NCBI RefSeq assembly: GCF_964355755.1
Contig: NC_092680.1
Span: 5,931,001-5,995,000, forward strand
DNA length: 64,000 nucleotides
Source: Antedon mediterranea
Taxonomy: Eukaryota > Echinodermata > Crinoidea > Comatulida > Antedonidae
Reading direction: 5' to 3'
Position numbers and translations under genes: made by a program. Of the stretch, positions 1 through 12,690 are shown in pieces; positions within the stretch are counted from its first letter, which is position 1; each line of letters opens with the position of its first letter. Below the pieces are notes generated by a model that saw nothing but the letters and a program-made list of their open reading frames with translations, did no database searches and had not been told where the DNA came from.

Positions 1-1326
1 AGTTTGTGTGTGTAAAATAATTGGTTTACTAATCTAAATATCATCTGACTGTTAGATAACTAGTTCAAAGATAAACATCATTATAACTATTTTAACATTC
101 ATGTAATAGTGAGCAAGTTAGCTGTATGACTCATACAAAAATGCATATACAAACACACTTGCTATTTAATATCTATTTGTATTAATGATGTAATATAAAA
201 CATAAAAAAAATATATATATAGATAAGTTCAGAAATGTGACACCTACATTATTGGAAGAAATATTATTTTATAATCGGAAATATACACTCGTATTATAAC
301 AACCCTTGAAATTAAATTACCTTGTCTAACATTTCAATGGAAGATTCCATAAACTAAGAAAATGGTGAAAAAATAGTTTAAATAAATAAAAATGTATTAC
401 AAAATGTTTTCATTTCTTTTTTTTTTAGAAAAGTTAATATAACAAAGCAAAAATTTAATTCAAGGTTTATAATGAAACTCACAAAAATTGTAATTCTTTT
501 TTCCTTATTCATCTAACTTTTTCAATTCTTAATTTAGCTCAGTCATCAATGTTGTAACCAAACATCAAAAACAAAAGTTTAAAATGCTTTTTTAACATCC
601 GTACATTATTAAATCACTGTCAAATATTAATCTTAACTCTTCAAAAACTTAAACTAAAAAACAAAACTATCAACCATTCACAACATTACATTTGGCATTT
701 CTTGTTTCATCAATCACGTTCTGGAACAAATTGATTTCAAATCACAAAGGCCAAAATTAAATCTATCAACGAAAGGAAACAAACAAGCCGAACAAAAGTC
801 TCAAAAGTGGAACACTAAGAATATTGGGAAGGAAAAAGAAAATCAAGTTTAAGAATGAAAATACTTGACCATTCAAAGGAAGTAATCTTGATCATCATGA
901 GAATTGGAAAATTTAACTTAATTTTAAACTGAACGTAACAAAAGTTATAAGATAAAGGGAATATTCACATTATAAAGTATGGTACAGATTTAAAGTGTAC
1001 AAACAAAGAGAATAAAATAAGTGAAGAGATGTGAAAAATACTCAGAAAAAGTACTCTATAATATTTCGGCTCATAAATTGAAGATAGAGATATATATTTT
1101 AATAAGTTTTTGTTATGAAACATATGTTGGTTTAACTATTAAAAAAAGTGTGCACAAACATACTTTATACACAAACATCAAGAAAATAATAACGTTTGAA
1201 AATGCTTTGCAAGCATTTTCAAATTAATAAAGTGCAGTTCACATGGCCATTCAAGTTTAAAAAAAAGTTATAACTACAAACTAATATAGTATTAGCATAC
1301 TACTACAGATTATACAAGAAAGCTTA

Positions 1327-1474
1327 AGCTCTGTCTACACTACCAAACTTCATTTGACAAAAAAATGTAATGTGCCCATAAGTGGAAATGATGATGTCAT
1401 ATCTCAACCATATTTGGGCATATCACTACCATATTTAGGCACATCACACTTTTTGTGATAGTGGAGACAGAGCT
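1327..1474. mobile_element. MITE family 1, copy 1
   Basis: A 148-bp non-coding element with terminal inverted repeats starting AGCTCTGTCTACAC, flanked on both sides by TTA. The interior is itself an inverted repeat (ATATGG...CCATAT; CATATCACTACC). The 3-bp TTA duplication and short inverted ends suggest a non-autonomous PIF/Harbinger-type element. This copy defines the family boundaries used for the other copies. Confidence 0.88.
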
Positions 1475-1843
1475 TTAGGAAGTTATTAGTCATTGGTTTC
1501 TCAATAGTTGTAAGGTATTGCTATTCTTAAAAAAAAAACATCACAATGACCTCCATTTTGATTCAAGATAATACATTATAAATGAAAGACGAAATAAATA
1601 ACTGTTAAAATACCAAACAAAATAGCACAAAATGTATTCCTTACACATTTTTCATAGGCTATTAATTGAAAAAAAAAATTGTCTAATAGTCCATATAATT
1701 GGAGAGGAATTGGAGCGAATAATTAAGCATTTCTAGCAATTTTCTTATTATTGACAGTTCACTAAAAAAAGTGGTTAACAGTTTAATTCTGCTGGAAAAA
1801 CAAGTTTGTTACATTTATCCCAGTTATTCCTTATCCTATCTAG

Positions 1844-2051
1844 GCCAGCCACGACAAGATATGGAAGTATAGCCATATTGTGCGATAGAATCACTCGTCG
1901 CCGTGCTAGTTATGAGGAAATAACAGCGAAAGTAAAGTCGCCAAATTATTTTGATCAAGGGCAGACATATCACTATCTGGATAACTCTAAACTTTGCTTC
2001 ATCGGTTCCAAATATCAGGAAGTCGAAGTTCTTCAAAATCATCAAATTTGA
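1844..2051 (+). CDS. Possible terminal coding exon of an unknown plus-strand gene
   Basis: A strong polypyrimidine tract and acceptor (ATTCCTTATCCTATCTAG) precede an open frame ending in TGA at 2049-2051: (R)PATTRYGSIAILCDRIT, RRRASYEEITAKVKSPNYFD, QGQTYHYLDNSKLCFIGSK and YQEVEVLQNHQI. Composition and codon mix look protein-like and unlike the AT-rich surroundings. I do not recognise it. Upstream exons would lie left of the window. The opposite strand also has short protein-like frames here, so it could instead be a relic of a retrogene or transposon. Confidence 0.3.
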
Positions 2052-4262
2052 CAGTTTATGAGGGAGTTACAGGAAGGATTGTAGATACCATGTGTGATAT
2101 CAATGTTGAAAAGACAATTTGACCTTTGCAATTCACACCAGGAAAAAAGCAAAAAGTTTTACGACACATACTTCAATAGACTTTTTAGCGACTCATTTAC
2201 GAACCATGCAAAATCGTCAAGGATTTTTATAGAGTGGTTCTTTATTCCACAAAATGAGAACCAATTATCATGAGATAGGCTGGTTAGGCCAATTTACCAT
2301 CACTTCTGCAGCTAGGGTAGTCTGGTCTAGTATGAAAAAGTCAGTTCAGAAAAATTGAGGGTTTGTTCAAACCTTTGAACTCATGGCTACAACTTTGATC
2401 TTAATTATCTCGATTAGTTTTTATTAAAGCAATGAACAAGTAAGAAGATTTTTAAAACAAAAAACAAAAATAGATTTTAACGATTTCTATTGACACTTGA
2501 TGTGATATAAAACTGTGCAAATATAAATTAGATAAAAAAAACAATTAAACCTTCGTATCCTCTTTCACATCACTTAGAAAAACTCTGAAGTTTAAACACA
2601 CTGGAGCAACAACGCTTACGTTTTATAAACTCCTGGGTTTGGCTACGCAATGTGAAAGAGAGTTTATACAAATTATATTTAAAATCGTCAGGTTTATAAT
2701 GGTAATGGACTGAGGTAGCCAGCATCACAAAAATATTTTTTACTTTTTGAAAAGGTAATTCTTTTCACGTTATTCCTATTACAGTAGAACGCCTTTACAC
2801 TCCTATTCAGGGGGAACCCTAAGGGAATACTTTCCTAAGAAATGAACATGGGAAAATATATGTTGTAACACTACAACCAACCTCTATTAAAGGGACATTC
2901 TTGCTATGAGACACTTTTTGGGGTTTCAAAGGTGCCCTTTTAATTTGTGGTTATACTTTAATAAATAATTCTACTGTGGGAAATTTATACATATTTTACA
3001 TGAAAATGACTGCAAACAAACACACATTGTGGCAATGGAAATAAAGTGAATATCAAGGGAACAATAACACCAGGTTAGCCTTCCGAAGTCACCTGAACCA
3101 GAAACTGCATGGGTACAACTTAAATTTACTAAATGTTCATTCAAGTCAAGATTGATATACTACATCCGGTCGTAATGATTGTAACCGTAACCAATGTTAT
3201 TAACATCACTGTATTTGACTCTTGTTTAAAAGCACAAATCAAAAGTAAGGAAAAAACAAGAATCTAAAGATTTAAATTAAATTATGAGACAGGTTGATTG
3301 AAAGAAATAAATACTTATTGAAAATGAAATAATACCGAAAATATCATAAAAGTAAAGTGCAAACTAAGTTAGAAAAAAGTGATGCAGGGACTCTTAAAAA
3401 TATTAACCACATAAATTATAACACATATTGTTTTTTAAATATAAAAAAATCGTGTTGTTGAATAACAACAAAATTAACTTTTGTACTAAAGTTTTGCATA
3501 TACTCTACCTATAGAATACAGGAAATGCAGTTGGTCCATATTACAAGATACAAATTTTAAACTGATTGCTCATTTGAGGATGCAGCCATTATGGGTGGTC
3601 CCTCTCCATGATGGCTTACTAATTATTGAGCTGTGATTATGTTGAGAGTTGTCTCTTTATTAATATAATACCTCTAAGGTTATTGATTACAATAATTGAT
3701 AAATGCTATATAATGGGGATTTACTATTAGTTTTCTTGATGTCCCTATAGCCAATCAAGATTTGAGGCCTAGCTTAATCCACTATGATTAAAGTATGAGA
3801 GTCCTGAAGGAATTCTATCATAATTCTACTGAATATCAATCATATTAAGTTATATTTAGGTTCAATATTTCAATAAATAAAATTAGATTAAATTCTAAAT
3901 GAATCATTTATGTCAATGTGTAATCTAACTTTTTTATACAAAAAATTACTAATATTTTTGAATGAATGAGTTTTTGTATATTATTTTCTCCCCCAGATAA
4001 AGAAATCAAACTTAGTCACAATGCAACACATGTATGAAAAAAAAAAAAATCATTCTAATCTTTTACTAACATAGTCAGGGGAGGATCAAATGGAGAAACA
4101 TATATTACCAATAGTCTGTCAAAAATATAACATAAAATAGTTCGAAATTTCATTTTTGTTGTCAAAAGGGGAAGGTGCCCATCCCAATGGATGGGCACCT
4201 GTTGGGTCTTTCCTTGTATTCTATATACTGTACATTGTAAAAATTCTGCATTTTTTTAAATG
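2052..4262. other. Gene-free stretch
   Basis: AT-rich sequence without a convincing exon. It holds the pogo-like MITE at 2780-2977 and otherwise nothing I can name. The first 1,326 bases of the window are similar: no gene seen. Confidence 0.5.
2780..2977. mobile_element. Pogo-like MITE
   Basis: Ends CAGTAGAACGCC and (minus strand) CAGTAGAATT form a short inverted pair. The interior has CCTCTATTAAAGGGACATTC, typical wording of pogo/Tigger MITEs. About 200 bp, no coding capacity. Confidence 0.45.
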
Positions 4263-4441
4263 TAGACTTTCTACAAATCATAACAAACCAAGTCTCAATG
4301 CAAATAAAGCCAAAAACAAATGTGATGTTCCCAAATATGGTAGTGATATGCTTAAATATGGTAGTGATATAGCATCATCATGTCTAATATATGGGTACAT
4401 GACATATTTTTGTCACATAGTTTGATGGTGTAGGAAGAGAT
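4263..4441. mobile_element. MITE family 1, degenerate copy
   Basis: The interior (AATATGGTAGTGATATG twice, then CATCATCATGTC) and the right end (CACATAGTTTGATGGTGTAG) match the family. The left terminal repeat is badly eroded, so its edge is approximate. Confidence 0.65.
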
Positions 4442-4844
4442 TAAGAAGACCATAAGTCACAATTTCAACAAGACTGGAAAAGAAATCCTACTTCAACTTA
4501 TATAAATCACTGGGTTTATAATAATTAAATTCAGAGTTAGATTAGAGTCTGGGACATTACATTGGTTCATTTCTAATTGCACATGGGATCCTCATTTGTA
4601 AAATTTGTGGGAATGTGTTTACTAAATTCTATTAACCTTGCCCCCTTCTTTTAATTAATTAGAATAAAAGAACTACTTTTAAGTTATACATACAGTGCCT
4701 CATGTCTAGACGACTTTATTACATTTGTTGAAAATAATGAGAATTGCGCAGTTTCATTACCCAACTAAAAAGAAATTCCTAACATTGAATTGGTATAATT
4801 ATAGTACAGGTGAATTTAAAGTCAAGTTTTTAGCAATGTTGGAT

Positions 4845-5000
4845 TTTTTTTAGGACAGGTTTTAAATTTAATAACAGGTCTAGGTACAGGGTTCATCCTT
4901 GACTCAGTACCAGGATAGTAACTCACGACTCTTTCTACTCCACTCGCTAATGAGACTTAGCTTATAAGTATGTTAAATCATTGTTTAATTTGTATGTTGG
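4845..5000 (+). mobile_element. tRNA-SINE, degenerate partial copy
   Basis: GGTTCATCCTTGACTCAGTACCAG and ACTCCACTCGCTAATGAGAC style blocks match the body of 16804-17022; edges unclear. Confidence 0.5.
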
Positions 5001-5100
5001 TTATTGGTAAAGCAAATTAAAAACATAATTTACTTGATTAAATGTAGAAAATTGTTATTTAAGTTTTTCATATCCATTGACGTACAGTAGGTACTTTTTA

Positions 5101-6989
5101 GTTATCCGCTTAGTAGCGGATAACTCCTTGTAATCGTCCTGTTACTTTTTTTTTTTTTTTTTTTTTTTTTTCTTATTTCTTTCTCCCTCATTTTTGTGCC
5201 TCACGTATCTCAAAAACTTGTAAACATAACATTTCATAACTTTGTCAACATATGGGCATTTACGTGAAGTTGTGCACCTCCTATTTTTGAATGACGTCAG
5301 AGTTGCGCAACGTGACTTACGTGCGATTTTATGATTTTTTATGATTGATCATAGACTAAAAACCAAGCATAAATTTGTTTTGACACTTTGTGAAAATTTA
5401 AGTCATATCAAGGGCAAACTTTTTGTGGATTAAAAATGCCATGTTTTACAAGACGTTACGCGCGCACGCGCATTTCTCCTCTATTTTTGTATCTCGCGTA
5501 TCTCAAAAACGTGTAATCATAACATTTAATAACTTTGTCAACATATGGGCATTCACGTGAAGTTGTGCACCTCCTATTGTGAATGACGTCAGAAATGCGC
5601 AACGTGACTTACGCACGATTTTATGAATTTCGCGTATTTAACATAGATTTAAAACCATATAACAATTTAAATTGAAACTTAGCAAAACTTTAATTTATAT
5701 CATGCGCTAACTTTTTGTGGAAAAAAATTGCGTGTTTTACACAAAGTTACGCGCGCACGCGCATTTAAAATTCAAAATGCGCAAAATTAATTTTTAATCA
5801 ACTTTCTACGCTGATCATGACATTTTGACCATGTCAAAATTTCCCACGCGCGCGAACAATTTTATGCGCGTGGTGCGCACGTAGCGCTAAAAGTATTTTT
5901 TTTTTATTGAATTATGTTTTTCCAGCCTTTTATAGTAATTTTACAAATTTTAAAACAATTTCGACTTACAATTACGTCATACGGGCACGTTGAATTGGAT
6001 ACTTTACGTGCGTTTTTGATGAAAAAGTTCAAAAATTTGTCAAAATTATGCCTATTTTTAAACAGTCATAGATTCTAAACTACGTGGAGAACTTTTTTTT
6101 AATTACATATTCTGGAAGTTGATGAGTTGTAGATATCGGATCATGCATTAATATGGCTAACCGGAAATTGTGACGTCATCGTATGGCCACACGAATGTAA
6201 AATATAGGATTTTTGTCTCTTTCGTTATTGCTCATCACATTTAATAGAGCACATCTCCACTTATTCGTTGTCCATTTTCACCCCGATTTTAATATAATCT
6301 TGGTCAATCAACTATCTTTTGCATGAATTAAATTTTTTTCTATTTTTTTAACGTCATCATGCCTAAAAATTTAAATTACGTTGGTCATTAATTTCATCTT
6401 TACAGTAAATTTTAATCTGTTTTAGCTCGTAAGAATAAAATGTGATAATCACGATTAAAACGTTTTCAGGAAGCTATTGTATTGTAGATACAAAATCATG
6501 TGAACTTTTTGCCAATCAGATGTTGTGACGTCATCATATGGCCAGTTGAATAAAAAAAGTTGTATTTTCATATTTTGCGTAATAGTTCATCACATTTAAA
6601 AGGGTGCGCATCTATATTTTACGTATTCAAATTTCTTCTACACGTTAATATGTTGTTCCTAAGATAATTTCCTTCTGAAATTGCTATCTAAGTGTTTCAT
6701 TTTGATACCGTCGCCATGTTAAAAATTGCAATAAATGGCGGATCCCGTAATTTCACCTATTCTACACTGTATGTAATATGTATACAGATTATACTGTAGT
6801 GTTTGCATGTATATACTATATGACACAAAATTGACAGAATTCAGCACTAACAGCATATCATATTCTTCAGTTCTTTTCATAATGCCATAATCTTTATCTG
6901 TGTGCAACATTCCAACGTATGACGTGCACGTGGCGTTTGTCGTGGTGCGGATAACTAACTCGTCAAAGTGACGAGTTTCATGTCTAGTT
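5101..6989. mobile_element. CpG-rich foldback element, copy A
   Basis: It begins with the palindrome GTTATCCGC...GCGGATAAC and ends GCGGATAACTAACTCGTC then GACGAG, so the ends form inverted repeats. The interior is rich in CGCG and ACGTCA motifs, unlike the surrounding DNA, and has no long ORF. Inside, ~300 bp near 5,180-5,480 is repeated in tandem at 5,475-5,780 (CTCGCGTATCTCAAAAACGT...). Probably a non-autonomous DNA transposon; superfamily unknown. Confidence 0.7.
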
Positions 6990-8511
6990 TTTTTCTTTCT
7001 TTCTCCTCTATTTTTGTGTCTCGCGTATCTCAAAAACGTGTAAACATAACATGTTATAACTTTGTCAGCATGAGATCATTCAGGTGAAGTTGTGCACCTC
7101 CTATTTTTGAATGACGTCAGAGTTGCGCAACATGACTTACGCGCATTTTTACGAATTTCGCCTATTTAACATAGATTGAAAACCATATAGCAATTTAAAT
7201 TGAAACTTAACAAAAGTTTAATTGATATCTTGCGCTAACTGAATGTGAAAAAAAATTGGCATGTTTCACACGAAGTTACGCGTGCACGCGCGTTTAAAAT
7301 TTCAAAATGCGAAAAATCAATATCTAATCAACTTTCTACGCGTTTCATGTCATTTAGAGCATGTAAAAAATACCCACGTGCGCTCAAATTTTTACGCGCG
7401 CGGTACGCACGTAGCGTTGAAAACAATTTTTTTTCGCGTGATTTATGTTTTTCCAGCCTTTTCTAGTAATTTTACCAACTTTTGAACAATTTCGACTTAA
7501 AATTACGTCATACGGGCACGTTGAATTGGATAATTTACGTGCATTTTTGATGAAAAAGTTCAAAAAATCGTCAAAATTTGTCAAAATTATGCCCTTTTTT
7601 AAACAGTCGTAGTTCCTAAACTAAACGGTGAAAGTAATTTTTTTTGCATATTCTGAAAGTTGATGAGTTGTAGATTTTGGATCATGCATTAATATGGCTA
7701 ACCGTACATTGTGACGTCACCGTATGGCCATGCGAATATAAAATATAGGATTTTTGTATCTTTCATCATAGCGCATGACATTTAATAGAGCGCATCTCCA
7801 ATTATCTGTTTTCCATTTTTACCCCGATTTTTATATTATCTAGGTCAATCAACTATCTTTCGTATGAGTTAAAAATATTTTAATTTTTATGATGTCATCA
7901 TGTCTAAAAATTTAAATAACGTGGGTCACTTATTTTCGTCTTTACAGTAAATTTCAATCTGTTATAGCTCGTCAGAATAAAACGTGATAATCATGATTAA
8001 AACGTTTTCTGGAAGCTATTGGATTGTAGATACGAATTTATGTAAACATTTTGCCAATCGGATGTTGTGACGTCATCATATGACCAGTTAAATAAAAAAA
8101 GTCGTATTTTCATCTTTTGCGTCATAATTCATCACATTTAAAAGAGCGCGCATCAATATTTTACGTATTTAAATTTCTTCTACACATTAATATGTTATTG
8201 CCGAGATAATTTCATTCCGAAATTGCTATCTTAGTGTTTCATTTTGATACCGTCGCTATGTTAAAAATTGAAATAAATGGCGGGTCCAGTCATTTCACCT
8301 ATTCTACACTGTATGTAATATGTATACAGATTATATTGTATATATAATATGACACAAAATAACAGAATTCAGCAATAACAACATATCATATTCTTCAGTT
8401 CAGGTCATATTGCCATAATCTTTTTCTGTGTGCAATATTCTAACGTATGACGTCTACGTGGCCTTTGTAGTGCGGATAACTAACTCGTCAAAGTGACGAG
8501 TTACATGTCTA
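6990..8511. mobile_element. CpG-rich foldback element, copy B, in tandem with copy A
   Basis: Follows copy A directly and in the same orientation, sharing TATCTCAAAAACGTGTAA, TGACGTCATC and the same GCGGATAACTAACTCGTC end. It lacks the GTTATCCGC head. The shared order over about 1.5 kb implies a tandem duplication or a head-trimmed insertion. Confidence 0.7.
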
Positions 8512-9741
8512 GTTTTTTTTTAGTTCTTCGGGCATTAGCTTTTAATAATTTGGCTCAATTTCAACCTTGGAACTAAATATTGGTATTTCCAAGGAACAGA
8601 TGAAAACAAACTGACCACACATTATATACCACATTTAAGATTCCTTTTAAATAAAGAATTAATTTTTCGATAAAGAAACATTGGAAGCATGTGGACATTT
8701 TGATCCCATTTTTAAAAATTAAAATTGTCAACTGAGTATTTGATGATGTTACAGTTTGTAGGTAGGTACTAAACAATTACAGAGCTTTATAAGATCATTT
8801 GTATAAGATTGTTTGCACTGTGTTTTATGTTTATAAATATCTGACCAATATTTCTTTCGAGTATGCTCAAATCTCCCAATACCGAAAACCTTTGGGTTGG
8901 CCAATATGTCTGGTTTTCCAGAAAGTCTGGTATTCACAATGTGTTGTTAATGGTAAAAATTAATTTGGGACCCTTTTGGACCAAAAGTCTGGTTTTGGGA
9001 GAGTTTCAGGTTTTCAGAAATTCTGGTATGAGAGAGTTGACTGTATACTTTCCTATATATTTTTCTTATGTTGTGCCAATTATAAATTATGAAATTAGAG
9101 GAAATGTTTCAGTCATTTAAAAAGTACCTAGATAATACAAATTAAGTAGAGAACATGTATACCGTTAACTTTCATTTTAACATTAGGTATTCTTCTTGTT
9201 AAGACATAGAAAAGAAAACTATAGATGTTGCCACTAAGGAACTAATGTCTCATAGTGAAGATGCCAAGTATTAAATCTAATTTAATTTAAAAGCATGCAT
9301 AGAAATTAATATGGAAACCTATTTACAAATAGTATTAATAGTATTCATTAGTATATGATATCAAATTTCATGAAATATCTGTCAATATAATATATAATTA
9401 CATAATATAAACTTATTGTAAATATCCATTTATATAATTAATATTGATATTTTAATTCTGAAAGACTCAAGTATTATTCAGACATCATACGCAAACTGTA
9501 ACATCATCAAATACTCAGTTGACAATTTTAATTTTTTTAAATGGGATCAAAATGTCCACATGCTTCTAATGTTTCTTTATCCAAAAATTAATTCTTTAAT
9601 TTAAAAGGAATCTTAAATGTGGTATATAATGTGTGGTCAGTTTGTTTTCATCTGTTCCTTGGAAATACCAATATTTAGTTCCAAGGTTGAAATTGAGCCA
9701 AATTATTAAAAGCTAATGCCCGAAGAACTAAAAAAAAAAAC
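8512..9741. mobile_element. 1.2-kb element with ~250-bp inverted repeats
   Basis: 8512-8759 and 9491-9741 are near-identical reverse complements (for example AGTTCTTCGGGCATTAGC against GCTAATGCCCGAAGAACT). They surround a 730-bp core with no gene but with a pogo-like fragment (8850-9050). The left end abuts foldback copy B exactly. Either a long-terminal-inverted-repeat transposon or an inverted duplication. Confidence 0.75.
8850..9050. mobile_element. Pogo/Tigger-like terminal repeat fragment
   Basis: The right end on the minus strand reads TACAGTCAACTCTCTCATAC, like the CAGTnnAAC ends of pogo-group Tc1/mariner elements. The left end carries AAACCTTTGG and repeated TCTGGTTTT blocks. Non-coding; edges approximate. 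Confidence 0.4.
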
Positions 9742-10027
9742 AACTTAAAAACCTGACAACTAGAATTTGATTTGTCTCCATTTTCTCCACAGGGAAAACA
9801 CTTCTAGCCAGTAACCTGATTAATCATTTCGAAGTAAACATTAAAAAATAATTACTGTTAGACAGGCCAGATGCCAGTTTTTCTGAATTAATAATTTGAT
9901 ATATCATTACATATTTTAAAAACTTCAAACAATTTTAACATAGTAAATGTTTTTACTAGATAAAGTATGACTAAAATTATGGATTTATTTTTTATGAAAA
10001 ATATTCTTATAAATGTCATTCATTTTT

Positions 10028-10660
10028 CTCCTGACTCATGTTGCCCATTTCTTCATTTAGTTTTCCTTACCACTGACTTAGTTTTCTTTACTACTGACTT
10101 TGTTTTCCCTACCATTGACTTAGGTTTCCCTACCACTAATTAGTTTTTGCTACAACTGATTAAGTTTTCCCTACCTCTGACTTAGTTTTCTGTACCACTA
10201 ACTTAGTTTTATCTACCACTGACTTAGTTTCCCATACTACTAACTTAGTTTTCACTACCACTGACTCAATTATCCCTACTACTGACTTAAGCGTGGTTCC
10301 CACTAGCGACGCAACGCAAGGACGTAACGCAACGCAAGTGAATTGACCAATCACAAGCGACAGCTTATTCGCTTTTGATTGCTAACTGTCTATAACTTCG
10401 CTTGTCATTGGTTAAAACGCGTGCGTTGCGTTTACGTCCTTGAGTTACGTTCTAGTGGGAACCAAGCTTTAGTTATCCTTATCACTGTCTTAGTTATCCC
10501 TACCACTTACTTAGTTATGCCTACCACTAACTTAGTTTTCCATACTACTAACTTAGGTTTCTTTACCACTAACTTAGTTTTCCATACTAATAACTTAGTT
10601 TACTCTACCACAGTTATCCCTACCACTGCCTCGCTTTCCCCAAGGAGCACTAGATGGCAA
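10028..10660. repeat. Degenerate ~21-bp minisatellite
   Basis: Repeats of TTAGTTTTCCCTACCACTGA with many substitutions (ACTAAC/ACTGAC; CCATACTACTAAC), about 20 units. It is split by a TTA-flanked MITE at 10290-10468, so the insertion came after the array formed. It gives spurious open frames on both strands. Confidence 0.9.
10290..10468. mobile_element. MITE family 2 (TTA-flanked)
   Basis: 179 bp. Ends AGCGTGGTTCCCACTAG and (minus strand) AGCTTGGTTCCCACTAG, flanked by TTA on both sides. The interior is rich in CGCAACG. The same 3-bp TTA flank and AGC...GCT ends as family 1 suggest a shared PIF/Harbinger-type transposase. Confidence 0.82.
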
Positions 10661-11311
10661 AGGCTAATAGCATCAAAACCTAATATATACCATTTTTATT
10701 GACAACCTACCATGTTGGTGTGTAGTTGACTATCTTGGGATTTAAAGAATGTCCAATATGGCAACTCTCTTTGCAAACTTCACATATCCCTAATAAAGAA
10801 AAACAAAACTATTCAATAATGTATCAATTATTAATAATAATAAATAAAAACATTGATAAAACATAACAATACACTATAATGCATATTTCTAGAAACTTTG
10901 CCCAAATGGCTTTCATTTTTCAAACTGTACAGTAGATTGTAAGGAGGTTACACATACAGTTGTCTATTCTATCTTTACAATGTGGGGAATTTATTAACTT
11001 TAACAGTAAAACTAATCCGGGCTCAAATTCTTTCTGTAGACAAGTTATGTTTTACAACCCTGGAAAAAAGGATTATCTTAAAGAACAGCGATTTAAATAC
11101 ATTTTACACCATTTAACATGATCCATACAGGAAAATCAATAACTTGAGGCAACTGAGTCAGTAGTACCCGTTTGTGCTATGTCGACTCATGGTAGGCTGG
11201 GGGATGTGTTTATGTAGTGATAACAAAATAATTTGACTAAGTGGTATTTTTGTTGGCTGCCTCACAATTATCAAATTATAGTTTGGCAACTGTTTTGGCT
11301 ACTGGTCACAA

Positions 11312-11476
11312 ACCTCTGTCTACACTATCAAACTAGTTTGACAAAAATAGTATGATGTGCCCAAATATGGTAGTGATATGCCCAAATATGGTTGGTAGTG
11401 ATATGATATTACCATGTTTATATATGGCCAAATCAGATTTTTTTGTCACATAAAGTTTGATTGCGTAGACAGAGCT
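11312..11476. mobile_element. MITE family 1, copy 3
   Basis: Full-length copy, ends ACCTCTGTCTACACTATC / AGAGCT, with AATATGGTAGTGATATG inside. TTA is kept on the right side only. Confidence 0.85.
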
Positions 11477-11514
11477 TTATGTAAGTATACATGAACTATT
11501 TTTCCAATTAAATA

Positions 11515-11888
11515 CGGCTTTACCACGTTGAAACACCGGTTCTCATCAGATCACCGAAGTTAAGCAACGTTGGGCCTGGTTAGAGCTTGAATGGGAGACC
11601 ATCTGGGAATATCGGGTGCTGTATATTGAGCTAGGGTCCCGTTAGGCATTTGAAATCAGCACTGTTGACTCTTATGGCAGCCCCTGCATCTAGTATCTGC
11701 CTCAGACATATTGGCTTATGCCATTCCTCTGGTCAAGGTGGCCACTGGACGAGAGAAGCCCTTGATCAATGTTAGGACCAATCAAGGTGCTTTAAACAGT
11801 CCTGGCTTTGTTTGTATTAAACCTGTTAGTGGCGGTAATTATCGCTGTTGGTTTTGATTTAATAAAATAAAATAAATAAAATAAAAAG
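11515..11888 (+). mobile_element. 5S rRNA-headed SINE (SINE3 type), copy 1
   Basis: The first ~110 nt follow 5S rRNA (ACACCGGTTCTC, GATCACCGAAGTTAAGCA, GGGCCTGGTTAGAGCTTG, ATGGGAGACCATCTGGGAAT, CGGGTGCTGTA), including the internal Pol III control region. A ~230-nt unrelated body and an AATAAAATAAAATAAATAA tail follow. It inserted 40 nt from a family-1 MITE. Confidence 0.85.
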
Positions 11889-12526
11889 TATTTAATGTTT
11901 TCTACTTTGCATGACAAGCAAACAATCTATTTCTCGTTAATACTAGTTCATTAGCTTAAACCACTTTCTCTTGTTTTTTTTTTATCTTCTTTCAAAACCA
12001 TTAACCATTACTGTAACTACTCAAAGTTGATCAAGTTTTAAAGACTTTAAGACTTTCAAATCCAAAATATTGTTTGTGAAATGGAAATCAAGGAAAATAT
12101 TACCAAGAAAGGTCAAATCTACTAAAACCTGTTGACACACTTTAATTACATAAATATCAATTCATTATTGCCTACTCATAATTATTACTAAAAGAAGAGA
12201 ACCAAGTATGGGTGGTATTACGCATGTTAACGTTACTCTCAAAGGAAATTAAAGTATTGATTGTATTAGATCTACCACACACATTTCTTTCCTGTAAACT
12301 TTCTCCTGACAATGACACCATGGGGGATCATATAAATACTAATACTCTCATAGTAATAAATAACTTCATTTCATGTTATAGTCATTTTTTTGTTTTTCAA
12401 ATTTGTTTTAGCATCTGAGAGATAAGCAAAAGAGTTATCGGTTGTTTGACGAGCATGCTGCCTATCAATATCCTGTAGATATTAGTCACTTTCAATTAGT
12501 AAAACTAATACTACACTAATATCTAT

Positions 12527-12690
12527 AGATAAATCCAACGGCAAATTACTGATGACAATGCTGTGGGTATCAGTGGCTGGATCTCAATGAAGATACAGAA
12601 TAAAATGAGCAAAATCAAAATGATAATGTAAAACAACCAGAAACATTTGCATAGCTTTTGGGCGCAACACTAGCCCTTCATCTGTATCGT
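12527..12690. repeat. Dispersed repeat, copy 1
   Basis: Shares ordered blocks with 22719-22890: CAAATTACTGA, TGACAATGCTG, GTGGCTGGATCTCAAT, AGATACA, CAAAATCAAAA, CACTAGCCCTTCATC. Non-coding, origin unknown. Confidence 0.7.

Noticed and set aside
1836-2045. Minus-strand frame as the 3' end of the RING gene
   Set aside because: No acceptor in a phase compatible with the phase-1 donor at 12817; the only candidate would give an immediate stop.
6719-7584. Several 66-104-codon ORFs
   Set aside because: They lie in the foldback elements, are not kept between copies A, B and C, and have no domain character.
11515-11626. 5S rRNA gene
   Set aside because: The sequence departs from 5S at several paired positions, lacks the proper 3' end and T-run terminator, and continues into a SINE body and tail; so does the one at 45255.
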